Shown: positions 16,186-23,325 of the stretch, one piece after another
How the letters are laid out: every line of letters begins with the position of its first letter
Numbering within the stretch: the first letter of the stretch is position 1
Origin: Bdellovibrionales bacterium
GTDB taxonomy: Bacteria > Bdellovibrionota > FAC87 > UBA2466
Assembly (NCBI GenBank): GCA_005776395.1
Contig: SXPJ01000070.1
Location: 1-34,268, forward strand
Direction: 5' to 3'
DNA length: 34,268 nt
The notes under the pieces: generated by a model
The model's database searches: none
Told to the model about the DNA's origin: nothing
The model's input: the letters and a program-made list of their open reading frames with translations, nothing else
Program-made: the position numbers and the translations under genes

Positions 16186-17198
16186 TAGTTTCCCCCCATT
16201 GTATTGAGAGAGGGGTAGGCCGTTGTGTTCCAAGGCTCTGCTATTAATCTATCGTGTTTGGCGTAGTAGCCTGCAAGGAGCGCTACCATGGCCGCATTAT
16301 CTGTACAGTGTTTAGGAATGGGAAAGTGTGCATGAGGTAATTTTTCTCTAAGTCTTGAATTACAGGCCACACCGCCTGTGAGAACCAAGGTTGTGACTCC
16401 TAATAATTTTTGAGTTTGGAGTAGTTTTTCAACTAAGGCGTCTAAAATAGCCTCTTGAGCTGATGCGGCTAGAGCTAAAACTTGATTAGAGTTTGAGAGA
16501 TCACTTTTTTTAACTTCAAGAGCTACTGCGGTTTTAAGCCCTGAGAAAGAAAGTGTATGTACTTTAGTTTTTGCTCTTGGAAATTTATAGCGAGTTCGGT
16601 GCTCAGCCGTAGCCGATTCTCTAACCCATTGATCGATTTTGGGACCTGCGGGGTAGGGGAGTTTTAAAAGTTTTCCTACTTTATCAAAGGCCTCTCCGGC
16701 AGCATCATCTAGAGTTCCTCCGAGCCAAGTATATTTAAAAAAAGATTCCACATGAAAAATCTCTGTGTGGCCGCCACTGACCACACAAGCAATCCAAGGA
16801 AAAGGGGGGGCTTCATTTCCATCGAGAGTTGTAAGTAGAGGAGAAAAAAGATGGGCTTCAATATGGTTTAAAGTCGAAAAAGGTTTTGAAACAGAAAAGG
16901 CCAATGACTTTGTGAAAGAGAGGCCTACCAGTAAAGCCCCAATAAGACCTGGACGATTGGTTACTATATAATGGTCGATAGAAGAGGGGATTAACTTTGC
17001 AGTTTCTAAGGCTTCGTGAGTGGCTAAGGGAAGCCCTTTTAAGTGTTCACGGCTAGCAATTTCAGGAACTACGCCGCCAAAATGTTTCATGCTATCTACA
17101 TGGCTGTGAACAACGTCAGCGAGTAGCTTCCATTGAGTCGTATCGATAATTGCGGCACACGATTCATCACAGGAGGTGTCGACAGCTAAAATCTTCAT
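16185..17198 (-). CDS. tsaD: tRNA N6-adenosine threonylcarbamoyltransferase subunit
   Basis: Transfers the threonylcarbamoyl group to A37 of ANN-decoding tRNAs, together with TsaB and TsaE. The 337-residue ASKHA-fold protein shows DTSCDES near the start, the metal-binding H112-x3-H116 (HIEAH), VSGGHTE, DDAAGEAFDKVGKLL and GGVACNSRLR. No Shine-Dalgarno sequence precedes its ATG; instead a 7-codon ORF with a strong ribosome binding site ends in the ATGA that holds the tsaD start. It lies 50 nt after the TadG-like gene and is followed by rsmA. Confidence 0.96.
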   Translation of the reverse strand: MKILAVDTSCDESCAAIIDTTQWKLLADVVHSHVDSMKHFGGVVPEIASREHLKGLPLATHEALETAKLIPSSIDHYIVTNRPGLIGALLVGLSFTKSLAFSVSKPFSTLNHIEAHLFSPLLTTLDGNEAPPFPWIACVVSGGHTEIFHVESFFKYTWLGGTLDDAAGEAFDKVGKLLKLPYPAGPKIDQWVRESATAEHRTRYKFPRAKTKVHTLSFSGLKTAVALEVKKSDLSNSNQVLALAASAQEAILDALVEKLLQTQKLLGVTTLVLTGGVACNSRLREKLPHAHFPIPKHCTDNAAMVALLAGYYAKHDRLIAEPWNTTAYPSLNTMGGN

Positions 17199-17218
17199 GA
17201 GTGTTGGGAGATAATCAT
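17195..17218 (-). CDS. Seven-codon leader ORF coupled to tsaD
   Basis: Read on the minus strand, GGAGGGG (17230-17224) is followed 5 nt later by ATG ATT ATC TCC CAA CAC TCA TGA (MIISQHS). The TGA overlaps the tsaD ATG as ATGA. The leader has the good ribosome binding site and tsaD has none, so ribosomes ending the leader probably restart at tsaD. This may be only an entry device, or it could sense translation. A chance arrangement cannot be excluded. Confidence 0.45.
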   Translation of the reverse strand: MIISQHS

Positions 17219-17248
17219 GGGATCCCCTCCTTTGTAAAGACGGTTAGT

Positions 17249-19105
17249 TTAGTGGAGTATTTTATTAATATTCGGATCCCCTGTGGGTTTATTGGCAATA
17301 GGAGCTACCCCTCCGGTGGTGCTTTCTGTCTGTAAAAACTGAAGGAGATTCAATGGAATAAATTTAACCGAATAACCGATTCTTCCGGGCTGACCCTGGG
17401 GGGTCCAGCCGCTATTAATTTGCTCCTTAGTTGCAAATCCAAACGCTCTGGGATCCTCTTTTATAATATCGATCTGAGCGACCCCTGTAGTTGAGTGGGT
17501 ACTCAACTGTTCTTGGGCATAATTTCCGTAGTCTGCTCCAGAGCCTCCTTCGTCTGCATTGACCTGAATCCAACCAGGACCGCGATTTCTAGAGCTTAGG
17601 TTTCTAAAATAGTTAGCTGTTTTTGGCTGAAGAGTGTTGATGATAGCGTTGTCGGGTCCAGCGGCCTCGAGATAGTCGGGAAAGAGAGCTAGGGCATATT
17701 CGGGCTCTGCATAGTCGTCATTAATGTTTCCGCCCGGATCTGGGAAAATAGTATAAAAGAGCGAATCAAAAATGGTCGGGGCTCGAATGATCTGTAAAGC
17801 TCCTCTGATATTATCTCGATCCGGTTCAGGCCAACCTGTATTTTGATTTCCATCCGATCTTCCTAAACTATTGAAGGGGTGAAATCGATCCAGAAGAGCG
17901 AGAGTTTTCGTGTTGAGAAGCCCCTGTCTGTCATTTGGAACAAAGCTAAAGTTAACCATGGGATTTGAATTGTTGGTTCGCCCAGGGGTGGGGACTAGAA
18001 AATCGCTATTGCTCTTAGGTCCAATTCGGCTTCCGAAAGGTTTTGCAGCGGCAAAGGCTTCAAGTGTAGGAAAGGCGGCCTCTACCCATTTCGTCGGCAT
18101 AAATAAAAGTCTTGGTTTAGTTGTAACCTTAACTGCAAAGTAGGTGACGATCTCCTGTTTTTTTTCGTATCCGGCAATAATAGGAATAGGGTCACTTCTT
18201 TTGGGAATAGCAACGCAACCACTTCCGGCGGTACTGAAATCATAATAAAAAAGTTTCGCATTGGTGGAGTACTCCGTTAATTCAACATATTTATTGTCGG
18301 TCGGTGTGAGTACCTCAATTTTAAAATCATTTGAAGAGTTTAAATTTCTTCTGACGGTTTCATAGACCGATTTCATCAGTGGATGGCGAGCATTTTCGTT
18401 GGGCTGTTCAGCGACTAGATCTTCATTTAAAAAAGATTCCATATTTTTCATCTGATTAGAATGGAACCTGGCTCTATTGATGTAGACTTGGCTTAAGTGT
18501 TTTACTAGGGCCGCATTATCAAAGGCTGCGGCTCGGCACTGAGTGTCTGCAATATCACGGATACGACGGAGTTGTTGATTGAGCGCGACCTGAAAAGGGT
18601 CGAAACTTGCGATGACGGGAGGAACCACAATGGGGGGCAAGCCCCCGGTTCTAGGATCTGCATTAGCACATAGATTGGTTTGATTTGAATAGTTGACCCC
18701 TGAGAGGGATCGATAACCATGAGCTTGCTGACATATAAAAGCCTCATGTGTAGTCGCGTTCTTTCCCCCTTGGATCAGGGCGGTTCCACGGGGAAATTCT
18801 CTATTGTGTCGGGCGTGGGTCACATTAATCCTCATAGCGAGCTCTTTAAAATCTTGGCGAAGATGGTAATTGATCTGACCCATTTGATTTAAGGTACGGG
18901 CCTGCCATGCAGCTCCGGTATAGGCTGCGGTATCGGCAGCTAATTGAAGATTGATCTTGTTGTTAATGAGATGGCTAAAGTCTACAACAAAAGCGAAGAG
19001 AACAAACATGAAGGTGAAGACCATGGCAAAGAGAATAGCGACTTGACCCCGTTCGTTTTTAACCCCGGACCTCATCTTGGTATTATACCTTGCGTTAATC
19101 CTCAA
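17249..19105 (-). CDS. TadG-like (TadE/G N-terminal) pilus-associated protein
   Basis: A 618-residue protein with the N-terminal block of Flp/Tad pilus proteins: a short basic leader, ERGQVAILF, one membrane helix (about residues 21-42), and then LQLAADTAAYTGA. The long remainder is presumably periplasmic and has no recognised domain. TTG at 19105 is preferred as start because AAGGAG lies 6 nt upstream; an in-frame ATG 10 codons later has a poorer site. No other tad genes are nearby, so it is an orphan here. tsaD follows, perhaps on the same transcript. Confidence 0.75.
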   Translation of the reverse strand: MRINARYNTKMRSGVKNERGQVAILFAMVFTFMFVLFAFVVDFSHLINNKINLQLAADTAAYTGAAWQARTLNQMGQINYHLRQDFKELAMRINVTHARHNREFPRGTALIQGGKNATTHEAFICQQAHGYRSLSGVNYSNQTNLCANADPRTGGLPPIVVPPVIASFDPFQVALNQQLRRIRDIADTQCRAAAFDNAALVKHLSQVYINRARFHSNQMKNMESFLNEDLVAEQPNENARHPLMKSVYETVRRNLNSSNDFKIEVLTPTDNKYVELTEYSTNAKLFYYDFSTAGSGCVAIPKRSDPIPIIAGYEKKQEIVTYFAVKVTTKPRLLFMPTKWVEAAFPTLEAFAAAKPFGSRIGPKSNSDFLVPTPGRTNNSNPMVNFSFVPNDRQGLLNTKTLALLDRFHPFNSLGRSDGNQNTGWPEPDRDNIRGALQIIRAPTIFDSLFYTIFPDPGGNINDDYAEPEYALALFPDYLEAAGPDNAIINTLQPKTANYFRNLSSRNRGPGWIQVNADEGGSGADYGNYAQEQLSTHSTTGVAQIDIIKEDPRAFGFATKEQINSGWTPQGQPGRIGYSVKFIPLNLLQFLQTESTTGGVAPIANKPTGDPNINKILH

Positions 19106-19160
19106 AGGGAATCTCCTTAAAAGGTATCGGAAAAAAAAGAGGTTAAATTAGGGGTTTATT

Positions 19161-19227
19161 TCCTAAGACCATGAGCGTAATTTCTCTTAAGTGATCACAA
19201 TTTGTACACTTAAAGAGTTACTTAGGA
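19161..19227. promoter_or_regulatory. Nested dyads between divergent TadG-like and ctpA genes
   Basis: An outer TCCTAAG (19161-19167) pairs with CTTAGGA (19221-19227). An inner CTCTTAAGTG (19184-19193) pairs with CACTTAAAGAG (19207-19217) with one bulge. The spacer also carries TTGTAC, a possible -35, at 19202-19207. The dyads may be regulator sites for either gene, or one folded RNA. I could not place a convincing -10. Confidence 0.3.
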
Positions 19228-19270
19228 TTTCATTCTATTCGTCCGATAGAGCCTGAAAGGAGTTCATATT

Positions 19271-20707
19271 ATGAAGAGAAAAGGTCAGTTATTTCTAGGT
19301 ACCTTCCTAGGGATAATCGTTGGAATTGCTTTCACAGTAGGCATGGGTTTTTATCAAATCGTTTCAGCAGCTCCTAATTACGCACAGTTAGATGTCTTTA
19401 CTAAAGTTCTCCATTTTGTTCAGACCAACTATGTGGAGGAGGTGGATTCCAAAAAACTTATCGAAGGGGCTATTAAGGGAATGTTAGCTACTTTAGATCC
19501 TCATACCGTTTATCTACCTGCGGAACAGTTTAAAGAGATGCAGGTTGATACGAGTGGAAAATTCGGTGGGCTTGGAATTGAGATCTCAATTAATGAAGGT
19601 TATTTAACTGTGGTGACTCCTATAGAAGATACGCCAGCCTTTAATGCTGGAGTTGAGCCTGGAGATAAAATCCTTATCATTGAGGATAAAATTAAAAAGG
19701 TTAAAAAAGAGACCAAAGGAATGACCCTTCAAGAGGCTGTGAATCTGATGAGAGGGGAAAAGGGAAGTAAGGTAACCATTCACGTGGCTCGTAAAGGGGC
19801 CGATAAACTTCTCCCTATTGAAATTCGTCGAGACATTATTAAAGTGGTGGCTATTAAAGGTGGAATGATTGAGCCTGACTATGCTTGGTTAAGGATCACC
19901 AATTTTCAAGCCAATACCGGAAGAGATTTAAGAAAGAAAATTGAACAACTTACTAAAGAGAATGGGAAGTCTCTCCAGGGGGCAGTTCTAGATTTACGTT
20001 CTAATCCAGGCGGACTTTTAGAGGAGGCTGTAAATGTTTCCGGATTATTTTTAGATAAATTGCCTGTGGTTTCTACGATGGGTCGAAACAAAGTTAAAAA
20101 AGAGATTGAGTATGCTCGAGGGGATAATCCATACAAAAATTTCCGTTTAGTGGTTCTTGTGAATGAATCTAGCGCGAGTGCCTCAGAGATCGTAGCGGGA
20201 GCTCTTCAAGATCATAAACGAGCTATTATTGTTGGGAAACCTACCTTTGGAAAAGGATCGGTTCAAACCGTGATTGATTTAGATAATCAAGCGGGGCTGA
20301 AATTAACGATTGCTAGGTATTACACTCCCAATGGAAGAACCATTCAGTCTAAAGGGATTGTTCCAGATATCGAAGTGGATAGGTTAGATACCGTTCTTAT
20401 CGATAAAGCGCGTAAAGGAAAATACTTAAGAGAGGCCGATCTTGAAGGTCATCTTGTCAACGAACTGGGTGAGACCTCAACTAAAGAAGAGGCTATTGAA
20501 GATCCTACTAAGATCACCAAAGGTGAGAAAGAGGACAAGCGTCCTATTCGGGAGAAAGATGGCAAGAAGGTCAGAGTGGATGATCCTAAAGAGTTCATTA
20601 AGACCGACTATCAATTGCAGCAAGCTCTTTCTTACTTGAAGGCTTGGAATATCTTTGAAGCAGTTACCGACCAAGCGAAGGCTGTTAAAAGCGCCTCTGC
20701 CAAATGA
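19271..20707 (+). CDS. ctpA: C-terminal processing peptidase, S41 family
   Basis: A periplasmic serine peptidase that trims C-termini of exported proteins. The 478-residue protein has an N-terminal signal/anchor (about 8-33), a PDZ domain (about 95-180, GKFGGLGIEIS onward), and the protease core. The catalytic dyad is S303 (middle serine of SASAS) and K328 (TFGKGSVQ), with Q332 four residues on, the same spacing as in E. coli Prc. The last 90 residues are highly charged. AAAGGAG lies 9 nt before the ATG. The lipoprotein gene overlaps its stop as ATGA, so the two proteins are made together. Confidence 0.95.
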   Translation: MKRKGQLFLGTFLGIIVGIAFTVGMGFYQIVSAAPNYAQLDVFTKVLHFVQTNYVEEVDSKKLIEGAIKGMLATLDPHTVYLPAEQFKEMQVDTSGKFGGLGIEISINEGYLTVVTPIEDTPAFNAGVEPGDKILIIEDKIKKVKKETKGMTLQEAVNLMRGEKGSKVTIHVARKGADKLLPIEIRRDIIKVVAIKGGMIEPDYAWLRITNFQANTGRDLRKKIEQLTKENGKSLQGAVLDLRSNPGGLLEEAVNVSGLFLDKLPVVSTMGRNKVKKEIEYARGDNPYKNFRLVVLVNESSASASEIVAGALQDHKRAIIVGKPTFGKGSVQTVIDLDNQAGLKLTIARYYTPNGRTIQSKGIVPDIEVDRLDTVLIDKARKGKYLREADLEGHLVNELGETSTKEEAIEDPTKITKGEKEDKRPIREKDGKKVRVDDPKEFIKTDYQLQQALSYLKAWNIFEAVTDQAKAVKSASAK

Positions 20708-21744
20708 AGTTTTTAAATAGTCTTTTACTGGGGGTGATAGCTTTGGCTATCACCTCTTGTGTTTCTACACCTAGAGATACCTTATCACCTGCTTTTCAAT
20801 CTCAATCTCAAACTCAATCTCAAACTCAATCTCAAACTCAATCTCAAACTCAATCTATTTTTAAACTACGGTTTCAAAATATGTTGGGGCTTAAGCTCTA
20901 TTATGCGGGCTGCTCTTTTCAAAATTTAGGGGGTGTTGAGAGGATGTGTCAGTTTGCTGGGGAAAATCCGGCCGATCTTGTTTTTCAAGTGGGGCCCAGC
21001 TTTTCGGAATTATTGGGAGATCCTGAAACAGCTAAAGAGCGGGAGAGCAAACGCAATGCTCTTTGGAAAATTTGGAAAATTCAAAAGGTGGGTTTTTATT
21101 CTGTGGATGCTAGGGACTTAGCCCCTTCGCTTACCTTTTTTAAGAACTCGCATCGGGGAAGTTCTATTGCGCTTCTCAGTAGCAATTTACTCTCTAAAAA
21201 AGGGGAATTTCTTTTCGAACCTTTTTTGATAAAAGAGTTTCTTGGAAAAAAAATAGTTTTTTTAAGCTTTTCAGAAGCTTTAGAAATTCATAAGGAAAAA
21301 AGCTGGAAGGTAGAATCGATTGAAGCCTCTTTTAAGAGGATAAAAAATGATATCGAATCTCAAGCCGATCTTTTTTACATCTTAGGATCTTTATCTCACA
21401 ACACTCGAAATCAAATTTCATCTTTGACTTTAAAACCGATCCTGTTTTTAGGCGGAGCCTTGGAGGAGAATAACTCCACAAGTCTTGAGCCTTTAGGAAG
21501 TAAAGATTTTCTTGCTAAAGCCGCCTCTTTTGGTCGAGGTTTTTCGGAAATTGCGATTGGAAAGTATGAAACAAACTTCTGGGGAAAGAGCCCACAGATC
21601 ATTTTAGGTGGGCTTGATCACTCTTTCTGGTCCTACCTTCTTGAACCAGGGGATTTAAAGTTTAATGAGTGTTCTAAAGCCCTAGAAACAGCAAAGCCTC
21701 AATCGCTTGCGACTGAGGCTTTGAAATTGAAAGTATCTCCTTAA
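20704..21744 (+). CDS. Lipoprotein with degenerate 5'-nucleotidase/metallophosphoesterase-like domain
   Basis: A 346-residue lipoprotein. The signal ends in a lipobox (ALAITSC, Cys near residue 19). A Ser/Gln/Thr repeat linker follows (20797-20856), then a domain that recalls UshA-type 5'-nucleotidases: GCSFQNLGGVER corresponds to the usual C...GGLARR block, FQVGPSF to VDAGDLF, SSNLLSKKGEFLFEP to the SANL...PLF.P block and ILGSLSH to LLSH. The metal-binding Asp of AGD is Pro here, and the GNH and GGH motifs are absent, so catalysis is doubtful. It is translationally coupled to ctpA and may be a substrate, adaptor or regulator of it. The homology is from pattern only. The terminator at 21692-21723 lies inside its last codons. 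Confidence 0.6.
   Translation: MKFLNSLLLGVIALAITSCVSTPRDTLSPAFQSQSQTQSQTQSQTQSQTQSIFKLRFQNMLGLKLYYAGCSFQNLGGVERMCQFAGENPADLVFQVGPSFSELLGDPETAKERESKRNALWKIWKIQKVGFYSVDARDLAPSLTFFKNSHRGSSIALLSSNLLSKKGEFLFEPFLIKEFLGKKIVFLSFSEALEIHKEKSWKVESIEASFKRIKNDIESQADLFYILGSLSHNTRNQISSLTLKPILFLGGALEENNSTSLEPLGSKDFLAKAASFGRGFSEIAIGKYETNFWGKSPQIILGGLDHSFWSYLLEPGDLKFNECSKALETAKPQSLATEALKLKVSP
20797..20856 (+). repeat. Hexanucleotide tandem repeat, ten CAA(T/A)CT units
   Basis: Ten 6-bp units, alternating CAATCT and CAAACT after a doubled first CAATCT, encode Gln-Ser/Gln-Thr pairs in the linker behind the lipobox. Because the unit is a multiple of 3, copy-number change alters linker length without breaking the frame. 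Confidence 0.95.
21692..21723. terminator. Bidirectional hairpin terminator
   Basis: CAAAGCCTCAATCG (21692-21705) pairs with CGACTGAGGCTTTG (21710-21723): 14 positions with one mismatch and a CTTG loop. The A-run in the left arm and T-run in the right arm suit termination in both directions, although the T-runs are short and lie in the stem. It sits in the lipoprotein coding end, about 22 nt past the stop of the convergent exported-protein gene. Confidence 0.6.
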
Positions 21745-22716
21745 TTAATTGCTTCTTTGAGGAGTTGGTGGAAACTTTTCAACCTCTTGTTCTTTGTCCT
21801 CAATTGTAACCTTTTGAGTTTTAGTCTCATTCTCTTTATCTTTATCTTTTAAATTCAAGGTGACCTCTTGTTTTCCATTTCCGAGATCTTCAACTTTGAT
21901 ATCTGAGAGTGTATAATTTACCAAACTAGCTAAACTTAAACTAGTTGCTGTGACCGCAGCAGTCGTAAGCCCCTTCAAAATTTGAGAGGCGATTCGGCAA
22001 GCCCCTTTGTTATTAATGCATCGATCAGGACAGGTGGCTCTCATAATTTCTAGAGTATCTTTAGCATTAACCCCATTCTTTTTCGTGAGTTCTACGATCC
22101 CTTTTAATAGTTCTACGGGATCCCCTTTTGAATTAATGATTTCAGTCAAAAGTTTATCTAAACCTTCACGAGCCTCTGGGTTATCCTTGACTTCGTTGTA
22201 AGTTTTTTCAAGAAGGTCAATGGAGGCTTTGGAAGCAGTGGGATCACTACTTTCGTAGATCTCCTTGAGAGCTTTCACCTTCTGAGCGGTTGTGAGAGAA
22301 GACTCGACCGGGCGAGAAGACTCGACAGGGCGATTCCCTGAAGGACGGAATCTATCATGACCACTCTCTGTGTCAGTTGGGGTGGTATTAGTTTCTGTCC
22401 GTCCTCTTAGATTTGATGAGGGCTTACTAGGTTCTGTGGAGTTGACAGCACTTGTTACGGTGGTAGCTATTCCATTAAGAAGAACCTGGAGTTTTTCTAC
22501 CCTTTCTATTTCTTTTTTCCAGTACTCTTTCTCTTCCTCTGTCTTCGCAGCCTCTAATTTTGCTTTAATTTCTTTAAGCTGCTTCGTGGGACTAAGGCCC
22601 ATTCTTCTTTCCTCTTCCTGTCTTCTCTCTTCGCGGGGTCTTTCTGCGTAGGCATAATGGGTTAGGGCTGAAATGAATGAGATTGCAAAACAAAAAAAGT
22701 ATAATTGGCGGTTCAT
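21745..22716 (-). CDS. Exported protein of unknown family, 323 residues
   Basis: No known domain was recognised. A signal peptide covers residues 1-24 (cut after AYA). It is followed by a strongly charged helix with coiled-coil character (PREERRQEEERR to about residue 75), a Ser/Thr/Pro linker with a RPVESS duplication, and a helical region (about 135-230). Two close cysteines lie in CPDRCINN and a third in ACRIAS. A short hydrophobic stretch (LKGLTTAAVTATSLSLASL) and a Lys/Glu-rich tail end it. The start at 22716 is preferred over an ATG 12 nt upstream because GATGAGG precedes it with a 6-nt gap. A good promoter lies at 22759-22786. It is divergent from the giant protein and similar to it in composition. 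Its stop directly abuts that of the lipoprotein gene. Confidence 0.7.
   Translation of the reverse strand: MNRQLYFFCFAISFISALTHYAYAERPREERRQEEERRMGLSPTKQLKEIKAKLEAAKTEEEKEYWKKEIERVEKLQVLLNGIATTVTSAVNSTEPSKPSSNLRGRTETNTTPTDTESGHDRFRPSGNRPVESSRPVESSLTTAQKVKALKEIYESSDPTASKASIDLLEKTYNEVKDNPEAREGLDKLLTEIINSKGDPVELLKGIVELTKKNGVNAKDTLEIMRATCPDRCINNKGACRIASQILKGLTTAAVTATSLSLASLVNYTLSDIKVEDLGNGKQEVTLNLKDKDKENETKTQKVTIEDKEQEVEKFPPTPQRSN
22297..22332 (-). repeat. 18-bp tandem duplication (RPVESS twice)
   Basis: AGAAGACTCGACCGGGCG (22297-22314) is repeated at 22315-22332 with one difference. It duplicates six residues of the linker of the exported protein in frame. Confidence 0.9.
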
Positions 22717-22758
22717 ATTTGTCCTCATCTAAATAGGGAAAGGTTGCTTTATTTAAGA

Positions 22759-22786
22759 ATTATATCATAGGATGAACCGCTCACAA
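22759..22786 (-). promoter_or_regulatory. Sigma-70-type promoter of the 323-residue exported protein
   Basis: On the minus strand TTGTGA (22786-22781) is followed by a 16-bp spacer and a perfect TATAAT (22764-22759). The RNA should start near 22752, giving a leader of about 36 nt before the ATG at 22716. Confidence 0.65.
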
Positions 22787-22787
22787 T

Positions 22788-22839
22788 CGTATTGATCTAT
22801 CGTGTTGATTCGCCGTATTAATCCATCATGTGAATTCTC
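22788..22839. repeat. Imperfect 26-nt tandem repeat upstream of a promoter
   Basis: The unit beginning CGTATTGATCTATCGTGTTG at 22788 recurs from 22814 as CGTATTAATCCATCATGTGA, with most positions identical over 26 nt. The pair lies next to the -35 box of the exported-protein promoter, on its upstream side, where activator sites are usual. Confidence 0.5.
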
Positions 22840-23264
22840 CTAGTTGTCTTTCCTGACGGGTAGAAAACAGTATTTCTACTAAGCTTTAGTCTCAGTGCAT
22901 CTGGGGTATTCTTTTTGTGTTGTGCTCGAGTTATCTTCCCTAGCAAAAAAACTAGAGAATTCTTTGATGAAGGAATCTGTGATGTTGCCGGCACAGCGTA
23001 ACAATATTGTTAAGGCTATGCTCTCCACCATTCGCGATGCTTTTTTTGTGGTGGAGATCTATCCATCTTTTGTTCTGACATGGGTTACTAGGCAGGGACC
23101 TAAAAATAAAAAAAAGAGACTTAACATTGTTTAAGGTTTAGTCGCTGCGTTGTCGATAAGACATGGGGGAGACTCTATTTAAAGAATTGGCTGAGATAAC
23201 TAATTGAAGACAGATTGAAATCATTGTTTTTTTGTCGTGCATAAAAAATGCAACCTCTTAGCCT
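22840..23264. other. Intergenic spacer between divergent exported-protein genes
   Basis: No gene that I can support. It holds a hairpin at 22860-22879 (GTAGAAA/TTTCTAC), a short CTAG dyad near 22943, and an 8-bp dyad CTCCACCA/TGGTGGAG (23023-23030 with 23049-23056). An open frame at 22895-23134 has no ribosome binding site and no family resemblance. TTGAAA at 23215-23220 may be the -35 of the giant gene, but its -10 is not clear. Confidence 0.5.
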
Positions 23265-23283
23265 GTTAATGATAATCAATGAG
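23265..23283 (+). promoter_or_regulatory. Fur-box-like site upstream of the giant gene
   Basis: GTTAATGATAATCAATGAG agrees with the 19-bp Fur consensus (GATAATGATAATCATTATC) at 14 positions, including an unbroken core AATGATAATCA. It lies 42 bp before the start of the giant exported protein, where a bound repressor could block transcription. AT-rich sequence makes chance matches possible. Confidence 0.35.
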
Positions 23284-23325
23284 CCATTTCTTTTCTAGAT
23301 AAGGCTGAAATAAGGTGAGGCATTA

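Noticed and set aside
19045-19075. Alternative ATG start of the TadG-like gene at 19075
   Set aside because: The TTG at 19105 has AAGGAG at ideal spacing, while the ATG has only a distant AAGG.
22895-23134. Open frame of 79 codons in the spacer before the giant gene
   Set aside because: No ribosome binding site at its GTG or at the internal ATGs, no recognised family, and it lies where regulatory sequence is expected.
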